Origin: ZC4RG42 sp036676355
GTDB lineage: Bacteria > Pseudomonadota > Gammaproteobacteria > Burkholderiales > SG8-39
Reading direction: 5' to 3'
Length of the DNA: 13,791 nt
Assembly: GCA_036676355.1 (NCBI GenBank)
Contig: JAKFDA010000088.1
Coordinates: 1 to 13,791, forward strand
A model generated the notes under the pieces. The model ran no database searches. It was not told where the DNA came from and was given only the letters and a program-made list of their open reading frames with translations. The translations under genes and the position numbers were made by a program. Below are positions 7,079-13,683 of the stretch, in pieces. Numbering within the stretch: the first letter of the stretch is position 1; each line of letters begins with the position of its first letter.

Positions 7079-7546
7079 TCAGGACATCTGAGACTGCAGA
7101 TAATTCTGCTCGCCGACGCTGTCGTACAGCGCAAGCTGAGTCTCGATCCAGTCGATGTGTTCTTCTTCGCTTTCGAGAATGTCTTCGAACAATTCGCGCG
7201 AAACGTAATCGGCTACGGTTTCACAATAGGCGATGGCTTCCTTCAACGCCACGTGACCGTCCCGCTCGAGTTGCAGGTCACAGGACAACGCCTCGCGCAC
7301 GTTCTCGCCGATCAACAGCTTGTTGAGATCCTGCAGGTTCGGCAGACCCTCGAGAAAGAGGATTCGCTTGATGAGCCTGTCCGCATGCTTCATCTCGTCG
7401 ATCGACTCTTCGTATTCGTGCTTGTAGAGCTTCTCGTAGCCCCAGTTTTCGAACATCCGCGCATGCAGAAAATACTGGTTGATTGCGGTGAGTTCGTTGG
7501 TGAGTACGCGGTTCAGAAACTGGATGACGCGCTGATCGCCCTTCAT
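7079..7546 (-). CDS. bfr: Bacterioferritin
   Basis: A 155-residue haem-containing iron-storage protein expected to form a 24-subunit shell in the cytosol. All ferroxidase ligands are present at their standard numbers: E18, E51, H54, E94, E127 and H130. The haem-ligating M52 is also present (IDEMKHAD), so this is a catalytic, haem-binding subunit. The length is normal. The Shine-Dalgarno AGGGATGGG precedes the ATG at 7546. It lies downstream of bfd on the same strand, separated by 153 bases that contain a promoter-like element and two hairpins, so it may be both cotranscribed and separately expressed. Confidence 0.97.
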   Translation of the reverse strand: MKGDQRVIQFLNRVLTNELTAINQYFLHARMFENWGYEKLYKHEYEESIDEMKHADRLIKRILFLEGLPNLQDLNKLLIGENVREALSCDLQLERDGHVALKEAIAYCETVADYVSRELFEDILESEEEHIDWIETQLALYDSVGEQNYLQSQMS

Positions 7547-7567
7547 GATGACCCATCCCTGCAGTGA

Positions 7568-7615
7568 GCCGCGTCATGCGCGGCGGCGGTTGACTCGCAC
7601 GGCGCGCTGCGCCGT
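7568..7615 (-). other. Two hairpins in the bfr 5' leader
   Basis: Read on the minus strand, ACGGCGC pairs with GCGCCGT around a 3-base loop (7615-7599), then GCCGCG pairs with CGCGGC around a 5-base loop (7584-7568). Both stems are perfect. They lie between the -10-like element at 7626-7631 and the Shine-Dalgarno of bfr, so the bfr transcript would begin with them. There is no T-run, so termination of bfd readthrough is unlikely. A role in RNA stability or translation is possible. Confidence 0.4.
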
Positions 7616-7625
7616 TCCAGCGATG

Positions 7626-7634
7626 AAGATAGCA
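7626..7634 (-). promoter_or_regulatory. bfr: Extended -10 candidate for bfr (TGCTATCTT)
   Basis: On the minus strand TGC-TATCTT is a TGN extended -10 with a 4/6 hexamer, about 80 bases upstream of the bfr ATG. No clear -35 hexamer is visible. It would allow bfr expression independent of the Fur-controlled bfd promoter. Confidence 0.3.
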
Positions 7635-7699
7635 CGCATGGACATGCCGCCGACAGGCGTGCAGCCGGCGCGTCTGAATCGCGGCAAGAAGGAAGAAGC

Positions 7700-7891
7700 T
7701 TAAGCGGCTTCGAGGATTTCGCCGCTGTTCGCGGTGTGTTCGCGCAGCACGCGATCGGCAGTATCGGCACAACGCCCGCAGCACGAGGCAACGCCCAGCG
7801 AGTCACGCAAATCGCAAAGCGAACGAGCGCCCAAGTCGGCGCATTGACGGATCTCGCGATCGGTGACGGCATTGCATACGCACACGTACAT
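7700..7891 (-). CDS. bfd: Bacterioferritin-associated ferredoxin
   Basis: A 63-residue [2Fe-2S] protein that passes electrons to the bacterioferritin haem so that stored ferric iron is reduced and released. The cluster ligands appear as C4-x-C6 (MYVCVCNAV) and C38-x-x-C41 (CCGRC), with an extra cysteine at 37. The length is typical of the family. The start ATG at 7891-7889 follows AGGA at a good distance. It lies upstream of bfr on the same strand and has a Fur-box-like sequence over its promoter, which fits induction when iron is low. Confidence 0.95.
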   Translation of the reverse strand: MYVCVCNAVTDREIRQCADLGARSLCDLRDSLGVASCCGRCADTADRVLREHTANSGEILEAA

Positions 7892-7922
7892 GGGTTTATT
7901 CCTGCGGGTCTGTGTTACGAAT

Positions 7923-7958
7923 GGGAATGATTATCAACAAGACGTTTCGTAGATGCAA
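7923..7958 (-). promoter_or_regulatory. bfd: Fur box over the bfd promoter
   Basis: The 19-mer at 7923-7941 read on the minus strand matches the Fur consensus GATAATGATAATCATTATC at 13 of 19 positions, including the unbroken core TGATAATCATT. GATAAT at 7935-7930 also serves as a 5/6 -10 hexamer, with a weak -35 (TTGCAT, 7958-7953) 17 bases upstream. Fur bound here would cover the -10. The predicted 5' leader is about 30 bases. Confidence 0.75.
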
Positions 7959-8039
7959 GCCGAATTTGCTTGGCACCTGTATTTCGCACAATAACCATTA
8001 ACCCATTGAGGTATTGGCTCATTATGCAACCCCTTTTTC

Positions 8040-8068
8040 TTGACACCACAAATGAGAATCGTTATCGT
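8040..8068 (+). promoter_or_regulatory. hemP: hemP promoter with overlapping Fur box
   Basis: A consensus -35 TTGACA at 8040-8045 is followed, after a 17-base spacer, by TATCGT at 8063-8068 (4/6 of a -10). The 19-mer at 8048-8066 matches the Fur consensus at 14 of 19 positions (ATGAGAATCGTTATC core) and covers the spacer and -10. Iron-loaded Fur should block this promoter and with it the whole hemP-tonB-exbBD-receptor transcript. The start of transcription would be near 8075, only a few bases before the hemP ATG. Confidence 0.8.
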
Positions 8069-8077
8069 TCGCGACCT

Positions 8078-8272
8078 ATGAACAACAAGGTTGAACGGAA
8101 CTCTGCCGAGGCGCATGCCGCGACGCGCACCGGCACGATGGAGTCGGGTCAACCGGCACGAATCAGCAGTCTGGCTCTGTTGGGCAATACCGGCGAACTG
8201 GTCATTGAACATGCGGGCCGCGAATACCGATTGCGTGTCACCCAAAACGGAAAGTTGATCCTCACCGCTTGA
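8078..8272 (+). CDS. hemP: Hemin uptake protein HemP
   Basis: A 64-residue protein whose C-terminal half (SSLALLGNTGELVIEHAGRE, then YRLRVTQNGKLILTA) is the conserved HemP core. HemP is a small cytosolic protein tied to haem and iron uptake; in Burkholderia multivorans HemP/HmuP has been described as an activator of the haem receptor gene together with Fur. ATG at 8078 lies about 3 bases after the predicted transcription start and has no Shine-Dalgarno, so translation may be leaderless; the in-frame ATG at 8138 would give a 44-residue core. The frame is open further upstream to 7970, but that would place the start ahead of the promoter and Fur box. Confidence 0.9.
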   Translation: MNNKVERNSAEAHAATRTGTMESGQPARISSLALLGNTGELVIEHAGREYRLRVTQNGKLILTA

Positions 8273-8295
8273 GCGTTCACGCGCTCGCGGCCGCA

Positions 8296-8328
8296 AGCCA
8301 GCCAGCCCGCCCTGGGCAGCCAGCCAGC
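8296..8328 (+). repeat. Direct repeat AGCCAGCCAGC in the hemP-tonB gap
   Basis: The 11-mer AGCCAGCCAGC occurs at 8296-8306 and 8318-8328, 22 bases apart, with a short GCCC/GGGC pairing between them. It lies in the 75-base gap between hemP and tonB. No function is evident. Confidence 0.3.
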
Positions 8329-8347
8329 GTCGTCATGGAGAAAGACG

Positions 8348-9019
8348 TTGCTTGCACCTTTGGCTGCGCCCCGCCCCCCGCGCGCCCGTATTCCCAGTCT
8401 GCTGATTGCGGGCGCATTGCACGCGGCATTGCTGGGCCTGATCCTGGCGCACCAGCCGGCAAGTCTGGCCCAGACCAGCAGCCCACCGATCATGGTGAGC
8501 TTCATTGCACCGCCACGAATCGAACCACCGGTGCCGACCCCGCCGAAACCCATCGTCAAGCCGCGGCCGAAGCCGGTCGTGAAGAAGCCGAAGCCAAAAC
8601 CGATCATCGCCAGCAAGAGTCCGGAGCCGGCGCCGTTCGTCGCGCCGCCGGAGCCGAAGCCCGAGCCCAAAGTCGAAGAGGCGCCTCCTCCGCCGCCGCC
8701 CGGTCCGAAAGTGATCGAAGCGCCGGTTGAAGTCGCACCGCCGCGTTTCAGCGCCGACTACCTGCGCAATCCGAAACCCAATTACCCAGGTCTGTCCCGT
8801 CGACTGCATGAAGAGGGCACAGTCGTGCTGCGCATCTACGTTTCGCCGCAAGGCGCGCCGGAGCGTGTGGAGCTGAACAAATCGAGTGGTTATGCGCGGC
8901 TTGATCAGTCGGCCCTCGAAACCATCAAGCAACACTGGAAATTCGTCCCTGCCCGGCGTGGCGATACGCCGGTAGGCGGCTGGGTACTGGTACCGATCGC
9001 ATTCACCCTGCAAGGATAA
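8348..9019 (+). CDS. tonB: TonB energy-transducing protein
   Basis: A 223-residue inner-membrane protein that carries energy from ExbB-ExbD across the periplasm to outer-membrane receptors. Seen: a short basic N-terminus, one membrane segment at about residues 16-35 (SLLIAGALHAALLGLILA) with the conserved His at 25, a long Pro/Lys/Glu-rich periplasmic stretch at about 45-135 (KPRPKPVVKKPKPKP), and a C-terminal TonB domain from about 145 (NYPGLSRRLHEEGTVVLRIY, SSGYARLDQSALETIKQHW, FVPARRG). The start is TTG, chosen because GGAG lies 7 bases upstream (8337-8340) and no ATG or GTG in frame precedes the membrane segment. The Ser four residues before the membrane His in E. coli TonB is Ala here. 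It is followed by exbB after 8 bases. Confidence 0.93.
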   Translation: MLAPLAAPRPPRARIPSLLIAGALHAALLGLILAHQPASLAQTSSPPIMVSFIAPPRIEPPVPTPPKPIVKPRPKPVVKKPKPKPIIASKSPEPAPFVAPPEPKPEPKVEEAPPPPPPGPKVIEAPVEVAPPRFSADYLRNPKPNYPGLSRRLHEEGTVVLRIYVSPQGAPERVELNKSSGYARLDQSALETIKQHWKFVPARRGDTPVGGWVLVPIAFTLQG

Positions 9020-9027
9020 GAAGTCAT

Positions 9028-9780
9028 ATGGAACCCACTCAAAGCTTCGGCATTGCGCACTTTCTCGCGCAAACCGACGCCGTCGGCAAATCGCTGTTCG
9101 TCGTTCTGCTGATCATGTCGCTGGCGACCTGGTATCTCATCGCAGCAAAAAGTCTGCAGGGATTTCTAAGTCGTCGCCGCAGCGCGCGCTTTCTCAACAC
9201 CTTCTGGAACATGCCTTCTCTCAGCGGCGTCGAGCGCCATCTGGAACAACACCATCCGGACGAGCCGTTCTCGCATCTGACCTATCACGGCATGGTGTCG
9301 GTACGGCATCACGCGCGGCACGGTGTCACGCGACTGGATGAAGCGGGTACCGCGTCGGATTTCCTGACGAGGTCCATGCGGCGCGTCATCGACGAAGAAA
9401 CCACCCGCCTCGAATGGGGCCTCACCGTACTCGCCTCCGTCGGCAGCACCGCGCCTTTCGTCGGATTGTTCGGCACGGTATGGGGCGTTTATCACGCGCT
9501 CGTCGCCATCGGCATTTCCGGTCAGGGCACGCTCGACAAGGTGGCCGGCCCGGTCGGCGAAGCGCTCATCATGACGGGCGCGGGTCTCGCGGTCGCCATC
9601 CCCGCCGTGCTCGCCTACAACACCTTCGTGCGCTCCAATCGCGTCGTGCTGGCGAAACTCGACGCGTTCGCGTACGACCTGTTCGCCTTCCTCACCACCG
9701 GCGCGCACTTCAGCGATGCGGAAGCGAACAGCAGCGCTCCGGTTCACGCCAAGCCGCAAATCGTCAAGGGAGCGGCGTAA
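9028..9780 (+). CDS. exbB: ExbB proton-channel subunit
   Basis: A 250-residue inner-membrane protein of the MotA/TolQ/ExbB family, which forms the pentameric channel that uses the proton gradient to drive TonB. Membrane segments are at about residues 20-40 (KSLFVVLLIMSLATWYLIAA), 130-160 (GLTVLASVGSTAPFVGLFGT) and 175-200 (GEALIMTGAGLAVAIPAVLA), with a large cytoplasmic loop between the first and second. The motif PFVGLFGTVWG is typical. The Shine-Dalgarno AAGGATAAGAAG overlaps the tonB stop. The stop TAA shares its last base with the exbD start (TAATG). Confidence 0.95.
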   Translation: MEPTQSFGIAHFLAQTDAVGKSLFVVLLIMSLATWYLIAAKSLQGFLSRRRSARFLNTFWNMPSLSGVERHLEQHHPDEPFSHLTYHGMVSVRHHARHGVTRLDEAGTASDFLTRSMRRVIDEETTRLEWGLTVLASVGSTAPFVGLFGTVWGVYHALVAIGISGQGTLDKVAGPVGEALIMTGAGLAVAIPAVLAYNTFVRSNRVVLAKLDAFAYDLFAFLTTGAHFSDAEANSSAPVHAKPQIVKGAA

Positions 9781-10202
9781 TGGCCTTCGGCGGATTCCAT
9801 GGCGGCTCGACCGGCACGCACGTAACAAACGAAATCAATATGGTGCCGCTCATCGACGTGATGCTGGTGCTGCTGGTGATTTTCATCGTCACCGCGCCGC
9901 TGCTCACACACTCGGTCAAGATCGATCTACCGCACGCATCGAGCACGCCGAACGAAACCAAACCCGAGCACGTATCGCTCTCCATCGACACCAACGGGGC
10001 GCTGTTCTGGAACGGTGAGCGTATCGAGCGCGGCGAAGTGAAACGGCGCCTCACCACCATGGGCCAGAAAACGCCCGATGCCGAATTGCATCTGCGCGCC
10101 GACAAGACCACCGAATATCAGGCGCTCGCGGAAGTGATGGCCGATGCCGCCGGCGCGGGTGTGAAGAAAATCGGCTTCGTGTCCGACCCGTCGGAGCGTT
10201 AG
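9780..10202 (+). CDS. exbD: ExbD proton-channel subunit
   Basis: A 140-residue inner-membrane protein of the ExbD/TolR family. One membrane segment at about residues 21-43 (MVPLIDVMLVLLVIFIVTAP) holds the conserved proton-pathway Asp at residue 26, matching D25 of E. coli ExbD. The C-terminal periplasmic domain is of normal size. The start ATG at 9780 overlaps the exbB stop by one base, so translation is probably coupled. It is followed by an 86-base gap with two hairpins before the receptor gene. Confidence 0.95.
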   Translation: MAFGGFHGGSTGTHVTNEINMVPLIDVMLVLLVIFIVTAPLLTHSVKIDLPHASSTPNETKPEHVSLSIDTNGALFWNGERIERGEVKRRLTTMGQKTPDAELHLRADKTTEYQALAEVMADAAGAGVKKIGFVSDPSER

Positions 10203-10230
10203 CGCCAACCGTCGCAACCGATCCAAGCAG

Positions 10231-10267
10231 GCTTTGCGCGAGCAAAGCAGGGGCGTGGGGACGCCCC
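10231..10267 (+). other. Tandem hairpins between exbD and the receptor gene
   Basis: Hairpin 1 is GCTTTGC-gcga-GCAAAGC (10231-10248), a perfect 7-base stem closed by a GCGA loop of the GNRA class. Hairpin 2 is GGGGCGT-gggg-ACGCCCC (10250-10267), also a perfect 7-base stem with a 4-base loop. One base separates them. No T-run follows; the Shine-Dalgarno GGGAG of the receptor gene comes 8 bases later. They are likely RNA structures that set the ratio of exbBD to receptor message, or protect a processed end. Confidence 0.6.
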
Positions 10268-10288
10268 CATCAAAGGGAGTAAACAACC

Positions 10289-12376
10289 ATGCGGTCGATC
10301 CGCCTAACCCTCACCGGGCTCGTTATCGCGGGCGTCTTCGCACCAGCTGCCTACGCGCAGTCCGACGCGGCCACCGAATTGCCGCGCGTGGAAGTGCGCG
10401 ACGAATACGCGCCATTCACATCGTCCAACGTGCAGACGGGCGTGTTTCGCGACACACCGCCTCAGGAAGTGCCGCTCACCGTCAATACCGTGACGCGCGA
10501 AGTGATGGATGCGCAAGGCGCCACCACGCTGTACGACGCGCTGAAGAACACCGCCGGCGTGAGCCGCGCGCAACTCGGCGAGGGCACCTACGACAACATC
10601 GCGATCCGCGGCCTGCTCGTCGAGAACCGCACCAGCTACCGCCTCAACGGCGCGTTGCCGGTCGTGAACCTGATCGATATGCCGCTCGACAACAAGGAGC
10701 GCGTCGAGGTACTCAAGGGCGCCTCGGCCCTGCACTACGGCTTCGTGCCGCCATCCGGCATCGTTAATCTCGTCACCAAACGCGCGGGCGCCGCGCCGGT
10801 CACGAGCGTGGAAGCGCGCGGCAACGAATACGGCGCGTTCGGCGTGCATGGCGATCTGGGACGGCAGTTCGGCGAGCGCAAGCAATTCGGCATGCGGCTC
10901 AACGTTTCGGCGGGCGAAGAGCGCAATGCCATCGACGATTACAAGGGCAACGAGCAGTTCTACTCGGCCGCGCTCGACTGGCGCGTGACCGACCGCTGGC
11001 AACTCAAGTTCGACGGCGAATATATCGAGAAGGACGTCGTCGAGCAGTCGAGCATCCGCTTGCTCGCGCCGGTGGGAGGTCGGATCGCTCTGCCCCGCAT
11101 TCCGGACGCGACCAAGCTGCTATCGGGCACCTGGGCACGCTACGACGCGGAAGCCAGCAACGCGCTGCTGCGCTCGGATTTCTCTCTGTCGGACAACTGG
11201 GTGTGGACGGTCGAAGCCGGCCGCGCGATCACCAAGCGCGATCGCCGCTTCACCGACATCCGCAACTACGACCTCGCGACGGGCGCCGGGCAACTCGTGA
11301 GCTTCCCGTCCATCGGCCAGGAATTCGAGAACCAGTTCTTCCGTAACGAACTGTTCGGCACTTTCACGACCGGCACGCTGCGCCACGAACTGACCCTGGG
11401 CTATGGCCATAACCGGCTGGATCAGGACCTCGGACGTCGCGGTTCGGCCACGGTTGCGCAGAATTTATTCGACCCGCGCGACATCGACGAAACCGAAGTG
11501 GCCGCCGCGCTGACGCAGGGCGCCACTGCAAAGGTCTATGACCGGGGGCTCTATGCCTTTGATCGCGTCCATATCGGCGAGAAGTGGCAGCTGATGGCAG
11601 GCATCCGCCACACTGATTACAAACGCGAACCGAGCGCCGGGGAAGATTACGAAGTCAGCAAGAACGGCTCGATGTACGCGCTGCTCTACAAGCTGACGGC
11701 GCGCACCAATCTCTACGGCAGCTATCTGGAAGGCCTGGAAGAAACCGGCGTGGCCGGACCTGTTACTGCCAACGCCGGGGAAACCCTGAATCCCGCAGTG
11801 TCGCGGCAACGCGAAGTCGGCGTCAAAACAGAGGTGGGCAACGGTCTGCAACTCACCGCCGCTTACTTCGATATCGACCGCGCCGCTGCCGGCACTGTGA
11901 ACAACGTGTTCGGCATCACCGGCAAGTTCAACTATCAAGGCGTCGAGTTCTCAGCGGCGGGGCCGATCGCGAAAGGCTGGCGGATGTATGCGACGGCACT
12001 GTATCTGGATGCCGAGCAGGTGACGGCGACGAACGATCCGACGCTCATCGGCAACGAGCCGGACCAAACGCCTTCGCACACCGTCAGCCTGTTCTTTGAG
12101 CACGATCTCGCCGCCGTCGCGGGACTTTCGATTTCCGCAGGCGCTTACCACGTCGGCGAACGGCCCGTTAATACCGCGAACCAGGCATTCGCTCCGAGCT
12201 ACACGCGCTACGATGTCGGCCTGCGCTATCGCACGAAGATCGCCGGCGAGAAAGTCACGCTGCAGGCCTATCTCGAGAACGCGACCGACAAGGAGTACTG
12301 GTCGGCCGCGGGCGACAGCTATCTGGCTGTCGGACAGCCGCGTACGCTCAAACTGCAAGCGCGGGTGGATCTCTGA
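10289..12376 (+). CDS. TonB-dependent siderophore receptor
   Basis: A 695-residue outer-membrane beta-barrel that imports a ferric siderophore. Seen: a Sec signal peptide at residues 1-23 (cleavage AYA|Q), a TonB-box-like ELPRVEVRD at 30-38, a plug domain at about 55-165 with the features of the TIGR01783-type siderophore receptors (VPLTVNTVTREVMDAQGATT, IAIRG, ERVEVLKGASALHYG, GIVNLVTKRAG), then a barrel of about 520 residues. The usual C-terminal aromatic residue is replaced: the chain ends LKLQARVDL. I see no haem-receptor FRAP/NPNL signature, so the ligand is more likely a siderophore than haem; which one cannot be told. GGGAG precedes the ATG. The stop is 5 bases before the PepSY gene, and the gene lies in the Fur-controlled hemP-tonB run. 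Confidence 0.92.
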   Translation: MRSIRLTLTGLVIAGVFAPAAYAQSDAATELPRVEVRDEYAPFTSSNVQTGVFRDTPPQEVPLTVNTVTREVMDAQGATTLYDALKNTAGVSRAQLGEGTYDNIAIRGLLVENRTSYRLNGALPVVNLIDMPLDNKERVEVLKGASALHYGFVPPSGIVNLVTKRAGAAPVTSVEARGNEYGAFGVHGDLGRQFGERKQFGMRLNVSAGEERNAIDDYKGNEQFYSAALDWRVTDRWQLKFDGEYIEKDVVEQSSIRLLAPVGGRIALPRIPDATKLLSGTWARYDAEASNALLRSDFSLSDNWVWTVEAGRAITKRDRRFTDIRNYDLATGAGQLVSFPSIGQEFENQFFRNELFGTFTTGTLRHELTLGYGHNRLDQDLGRRGSATVAQNLFDPRDIDETEVAAALTQGATAKVYDRGLYAFDRVHIGEKWQLMAGIRHTDYKREPSAGEDYEVSKNGSMYALLYKLTARTNLYGSYLEGLEETGVAGPVTANAGETLNPAVSRQREVGVKTEVGNGLQLTAAYFDIDRAAAGTVNNVFGITGKFNYQGVEFSAAGPIAKGWRMYATALYLDAEQVTATNDPTLIGNEPDQTPSHTVSLFFEHDLAAVAGLSISAGAYHVGERPVNTANQAFAPSYTRYDVGLRYRTKIAGEKVTLQAYLENATDKEYWSAAGDSYLAVGQPRTLKLQARVDL

Positions 12377-12381
12377 CCGCC

Positions 12382-13548
12382 ATGCGCAAGATCGCAATCC
12401 GGGTGCATCGCTGGATCGGCCTCGCGCTCGGACTGCTGTTCGTGTTGTCGGGCCTCACCGGCAGCTTCAATGTTTTCCATCGCGAGCTGGACGCCTGGCT
12501 CAACCCCGCATATTGGGTGGCGCAGTCTGACGCGGTCCGCATCTCGCCCAGCGAAGCGCTCGATATCGCACGCGCCCGTCATCCCACCATGCGCGTGTCC
12601 TTGCTGGGACTGCCGGTGTACGGCGCGCCGTACACTATCAATTTCAAAGATGCCGCATTGGCCGGCGGCGACACGGCATTGCAGTTCCAATCAGCCATCG
12701 ATCCCGCAACCGGCGCAGTCACGGGGCCGCGCATGCATTGGGGCGGCGTATCGCTGTCGCGCGAGGAATTCGCCCGCACGCTCTATCGCCTGCACTACGA
12801 ACTGCTCGTGCCACCCATGGGGCACACGATCGTCGGCTTGGCCGGGCTCTTTCTGATCGGCCTCGCCGTTCTCGGACTTGCGCTGTGGTGGCCGCGCAAC
12901 GGTAATTGGCGCCGCGCCTTTTCGCTCAAGCGTTCCGCACATGTGGTGCGGCAGATGTTCGATCTGCACCGGCTCGTGGGCGCCGTATCGGCTGTGATCC
13001 TGCTGATGCTCGGTTTCAGCGGCAGCTATATCGTCTTTCCGGACGAATTCCATACCGCCACCGCCGCGTTGGGCAAAGCGGAAAGCTTTCCGGGCAGGAT
13101 CGCGGCGCAACGGCCCGGTTCCGGTGTCTCGATCGAGGACGCAATCGCCATCGCGGAGCGGCGCTTTGACGACGGGACTGCATACAGCGTTGCGCCGCCT
13201 GCGGACGGAACAGGGACTTATCGCGTGCGCCTCAAGCGCACCGAGGAAGTCCATCCGCTCGGCCGTACCTACGCCTGGATCGAACCCGCCTCGGGCGACG
13301 TTCTGCGCACTTACGATTGGACCGGTCAGCAAGGCATGCGACGCTTCTATGCCTGGCAATTCACGCTGCACAACGGCTCGCTGTTCGGCTTGCCCGGTCG
13401 CCTCGTTGTTTTCATCGCCGGCTTCGCGCCGCTGATGCTGTTCCTGAGCGGCTGGGTCGTATGGCGCAGGAAACGCCGCGCCCGGGCGCTCAACGAGCGG
13501 CGCCGCAGCGAAACATACAAGACCGCCGTTCAGGGAATGCAACAGTGA
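12382..13548 (+). CDS. PepSY-associated transmembrane protein, probable iron-uptake reductase-like partner
   Basis: A 388-residue inner-membrane protein of the PepSY_TM type. Membrane segments are at about residues 11-30 (WIGLALGLLFVLSGLTGSF), 146-170, 197-220 (VGAVSAVILLMLGFSGSYIV) and 338-361. Periplasmic PepSY-like regions lie at about 54-135 and 248-315. Histidines near the membrane faces, H9, H138, H196 and H330, are of the kind seen across this family and could bind haem. Family members are commonly encoded next to siderophore receptors and some have been linked to reduction of ferric siderophores in the periplasm; that activity is inferred here from context. It starts 5 bases after the receptor stop, so it should be cotranscribed. 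The stop TGA overlaps a possible GTG start for a small ORF. Confidence 0.85.
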   Translation: MRKIAIRVHRWIGLALGLLFVLSGLTGSFNVFHRELDAWLNPAYWVAQSDAVRISPSEALDIARARHPTMRVSLLGLPVYGAPYTINFKDAALAGGDTALQFQSAIDPATGAVTGPRMHWGGVSLSREEFARTLYRLHYELLVPPMGHTIVGLAGLFLIGLAVLGLALWWPRNGNWRRAFSLKRSAHVVRQMFDLHRLVGAVSAVILLMLGFSGSYIVFPDEFHTATAALGKAESFPGRIAAQRPGSGVSIEDAIAIAERRFDDGTAYSVAPPADGTGTYRVRLKRTEEVHPLGRTYAWIEPASGDVLRTYDWTGQQGMRRFYAWQFTLHNGSLFGLPGRLVVFIAGFAPLMLFLSGWVVWRRKRRARALNERRRSETYKTAVQGMQQ

Positions 13549-13682
13549 AAAACGAAGCAACAGGCCATGCGGCAAACGGCGCTGCGGCCGCCTCCAACAC
13601 CGTCCTGAAAACTTTAGAGGCATCACGCCTCATTCTCAAATCGCCAGCCGCCGCTAGCCAGAATAACGACCAGGGGGTCTGA
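13545..13682 (+). CDS. Possible 45-residue ORF overlapping the PepSY gene
   Basis: GTG at 13545 overlaps the PepSY stop (GTGA), with AGGGA about 8 bases upstream, and the frame runs 45 codons to TGA at 13680-13682. The product is Ala/Asn-rich (VKNEATGHAANGAAAASNTV at the start), has no signal peptide or membrane segment, and I recognise no family. The overlap and spacing fit a coupled small gene, but such a frame could also be a chance feature of the gap before the next gene. Confidence 0.35.
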   Translation: MKNEATGHAANGAAAASNTVLKTLEASRLILKSPAAASQNNDQGV

Positions 13683-13683
13683 C

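Noticed and set aside
7970..8272. 100-codon reading of the hemP frame starting at 7970
   Set aside because: It would begin upstream of the consensus -35 and the Fur box, and the extra 36 residues do not resemble HemP.
12691..13626. Long minus-strand open frame (311 codons)
   Set aside because: It is antisense to the PepSY membrane protein, and its product is hydrophilic and low in complexity.
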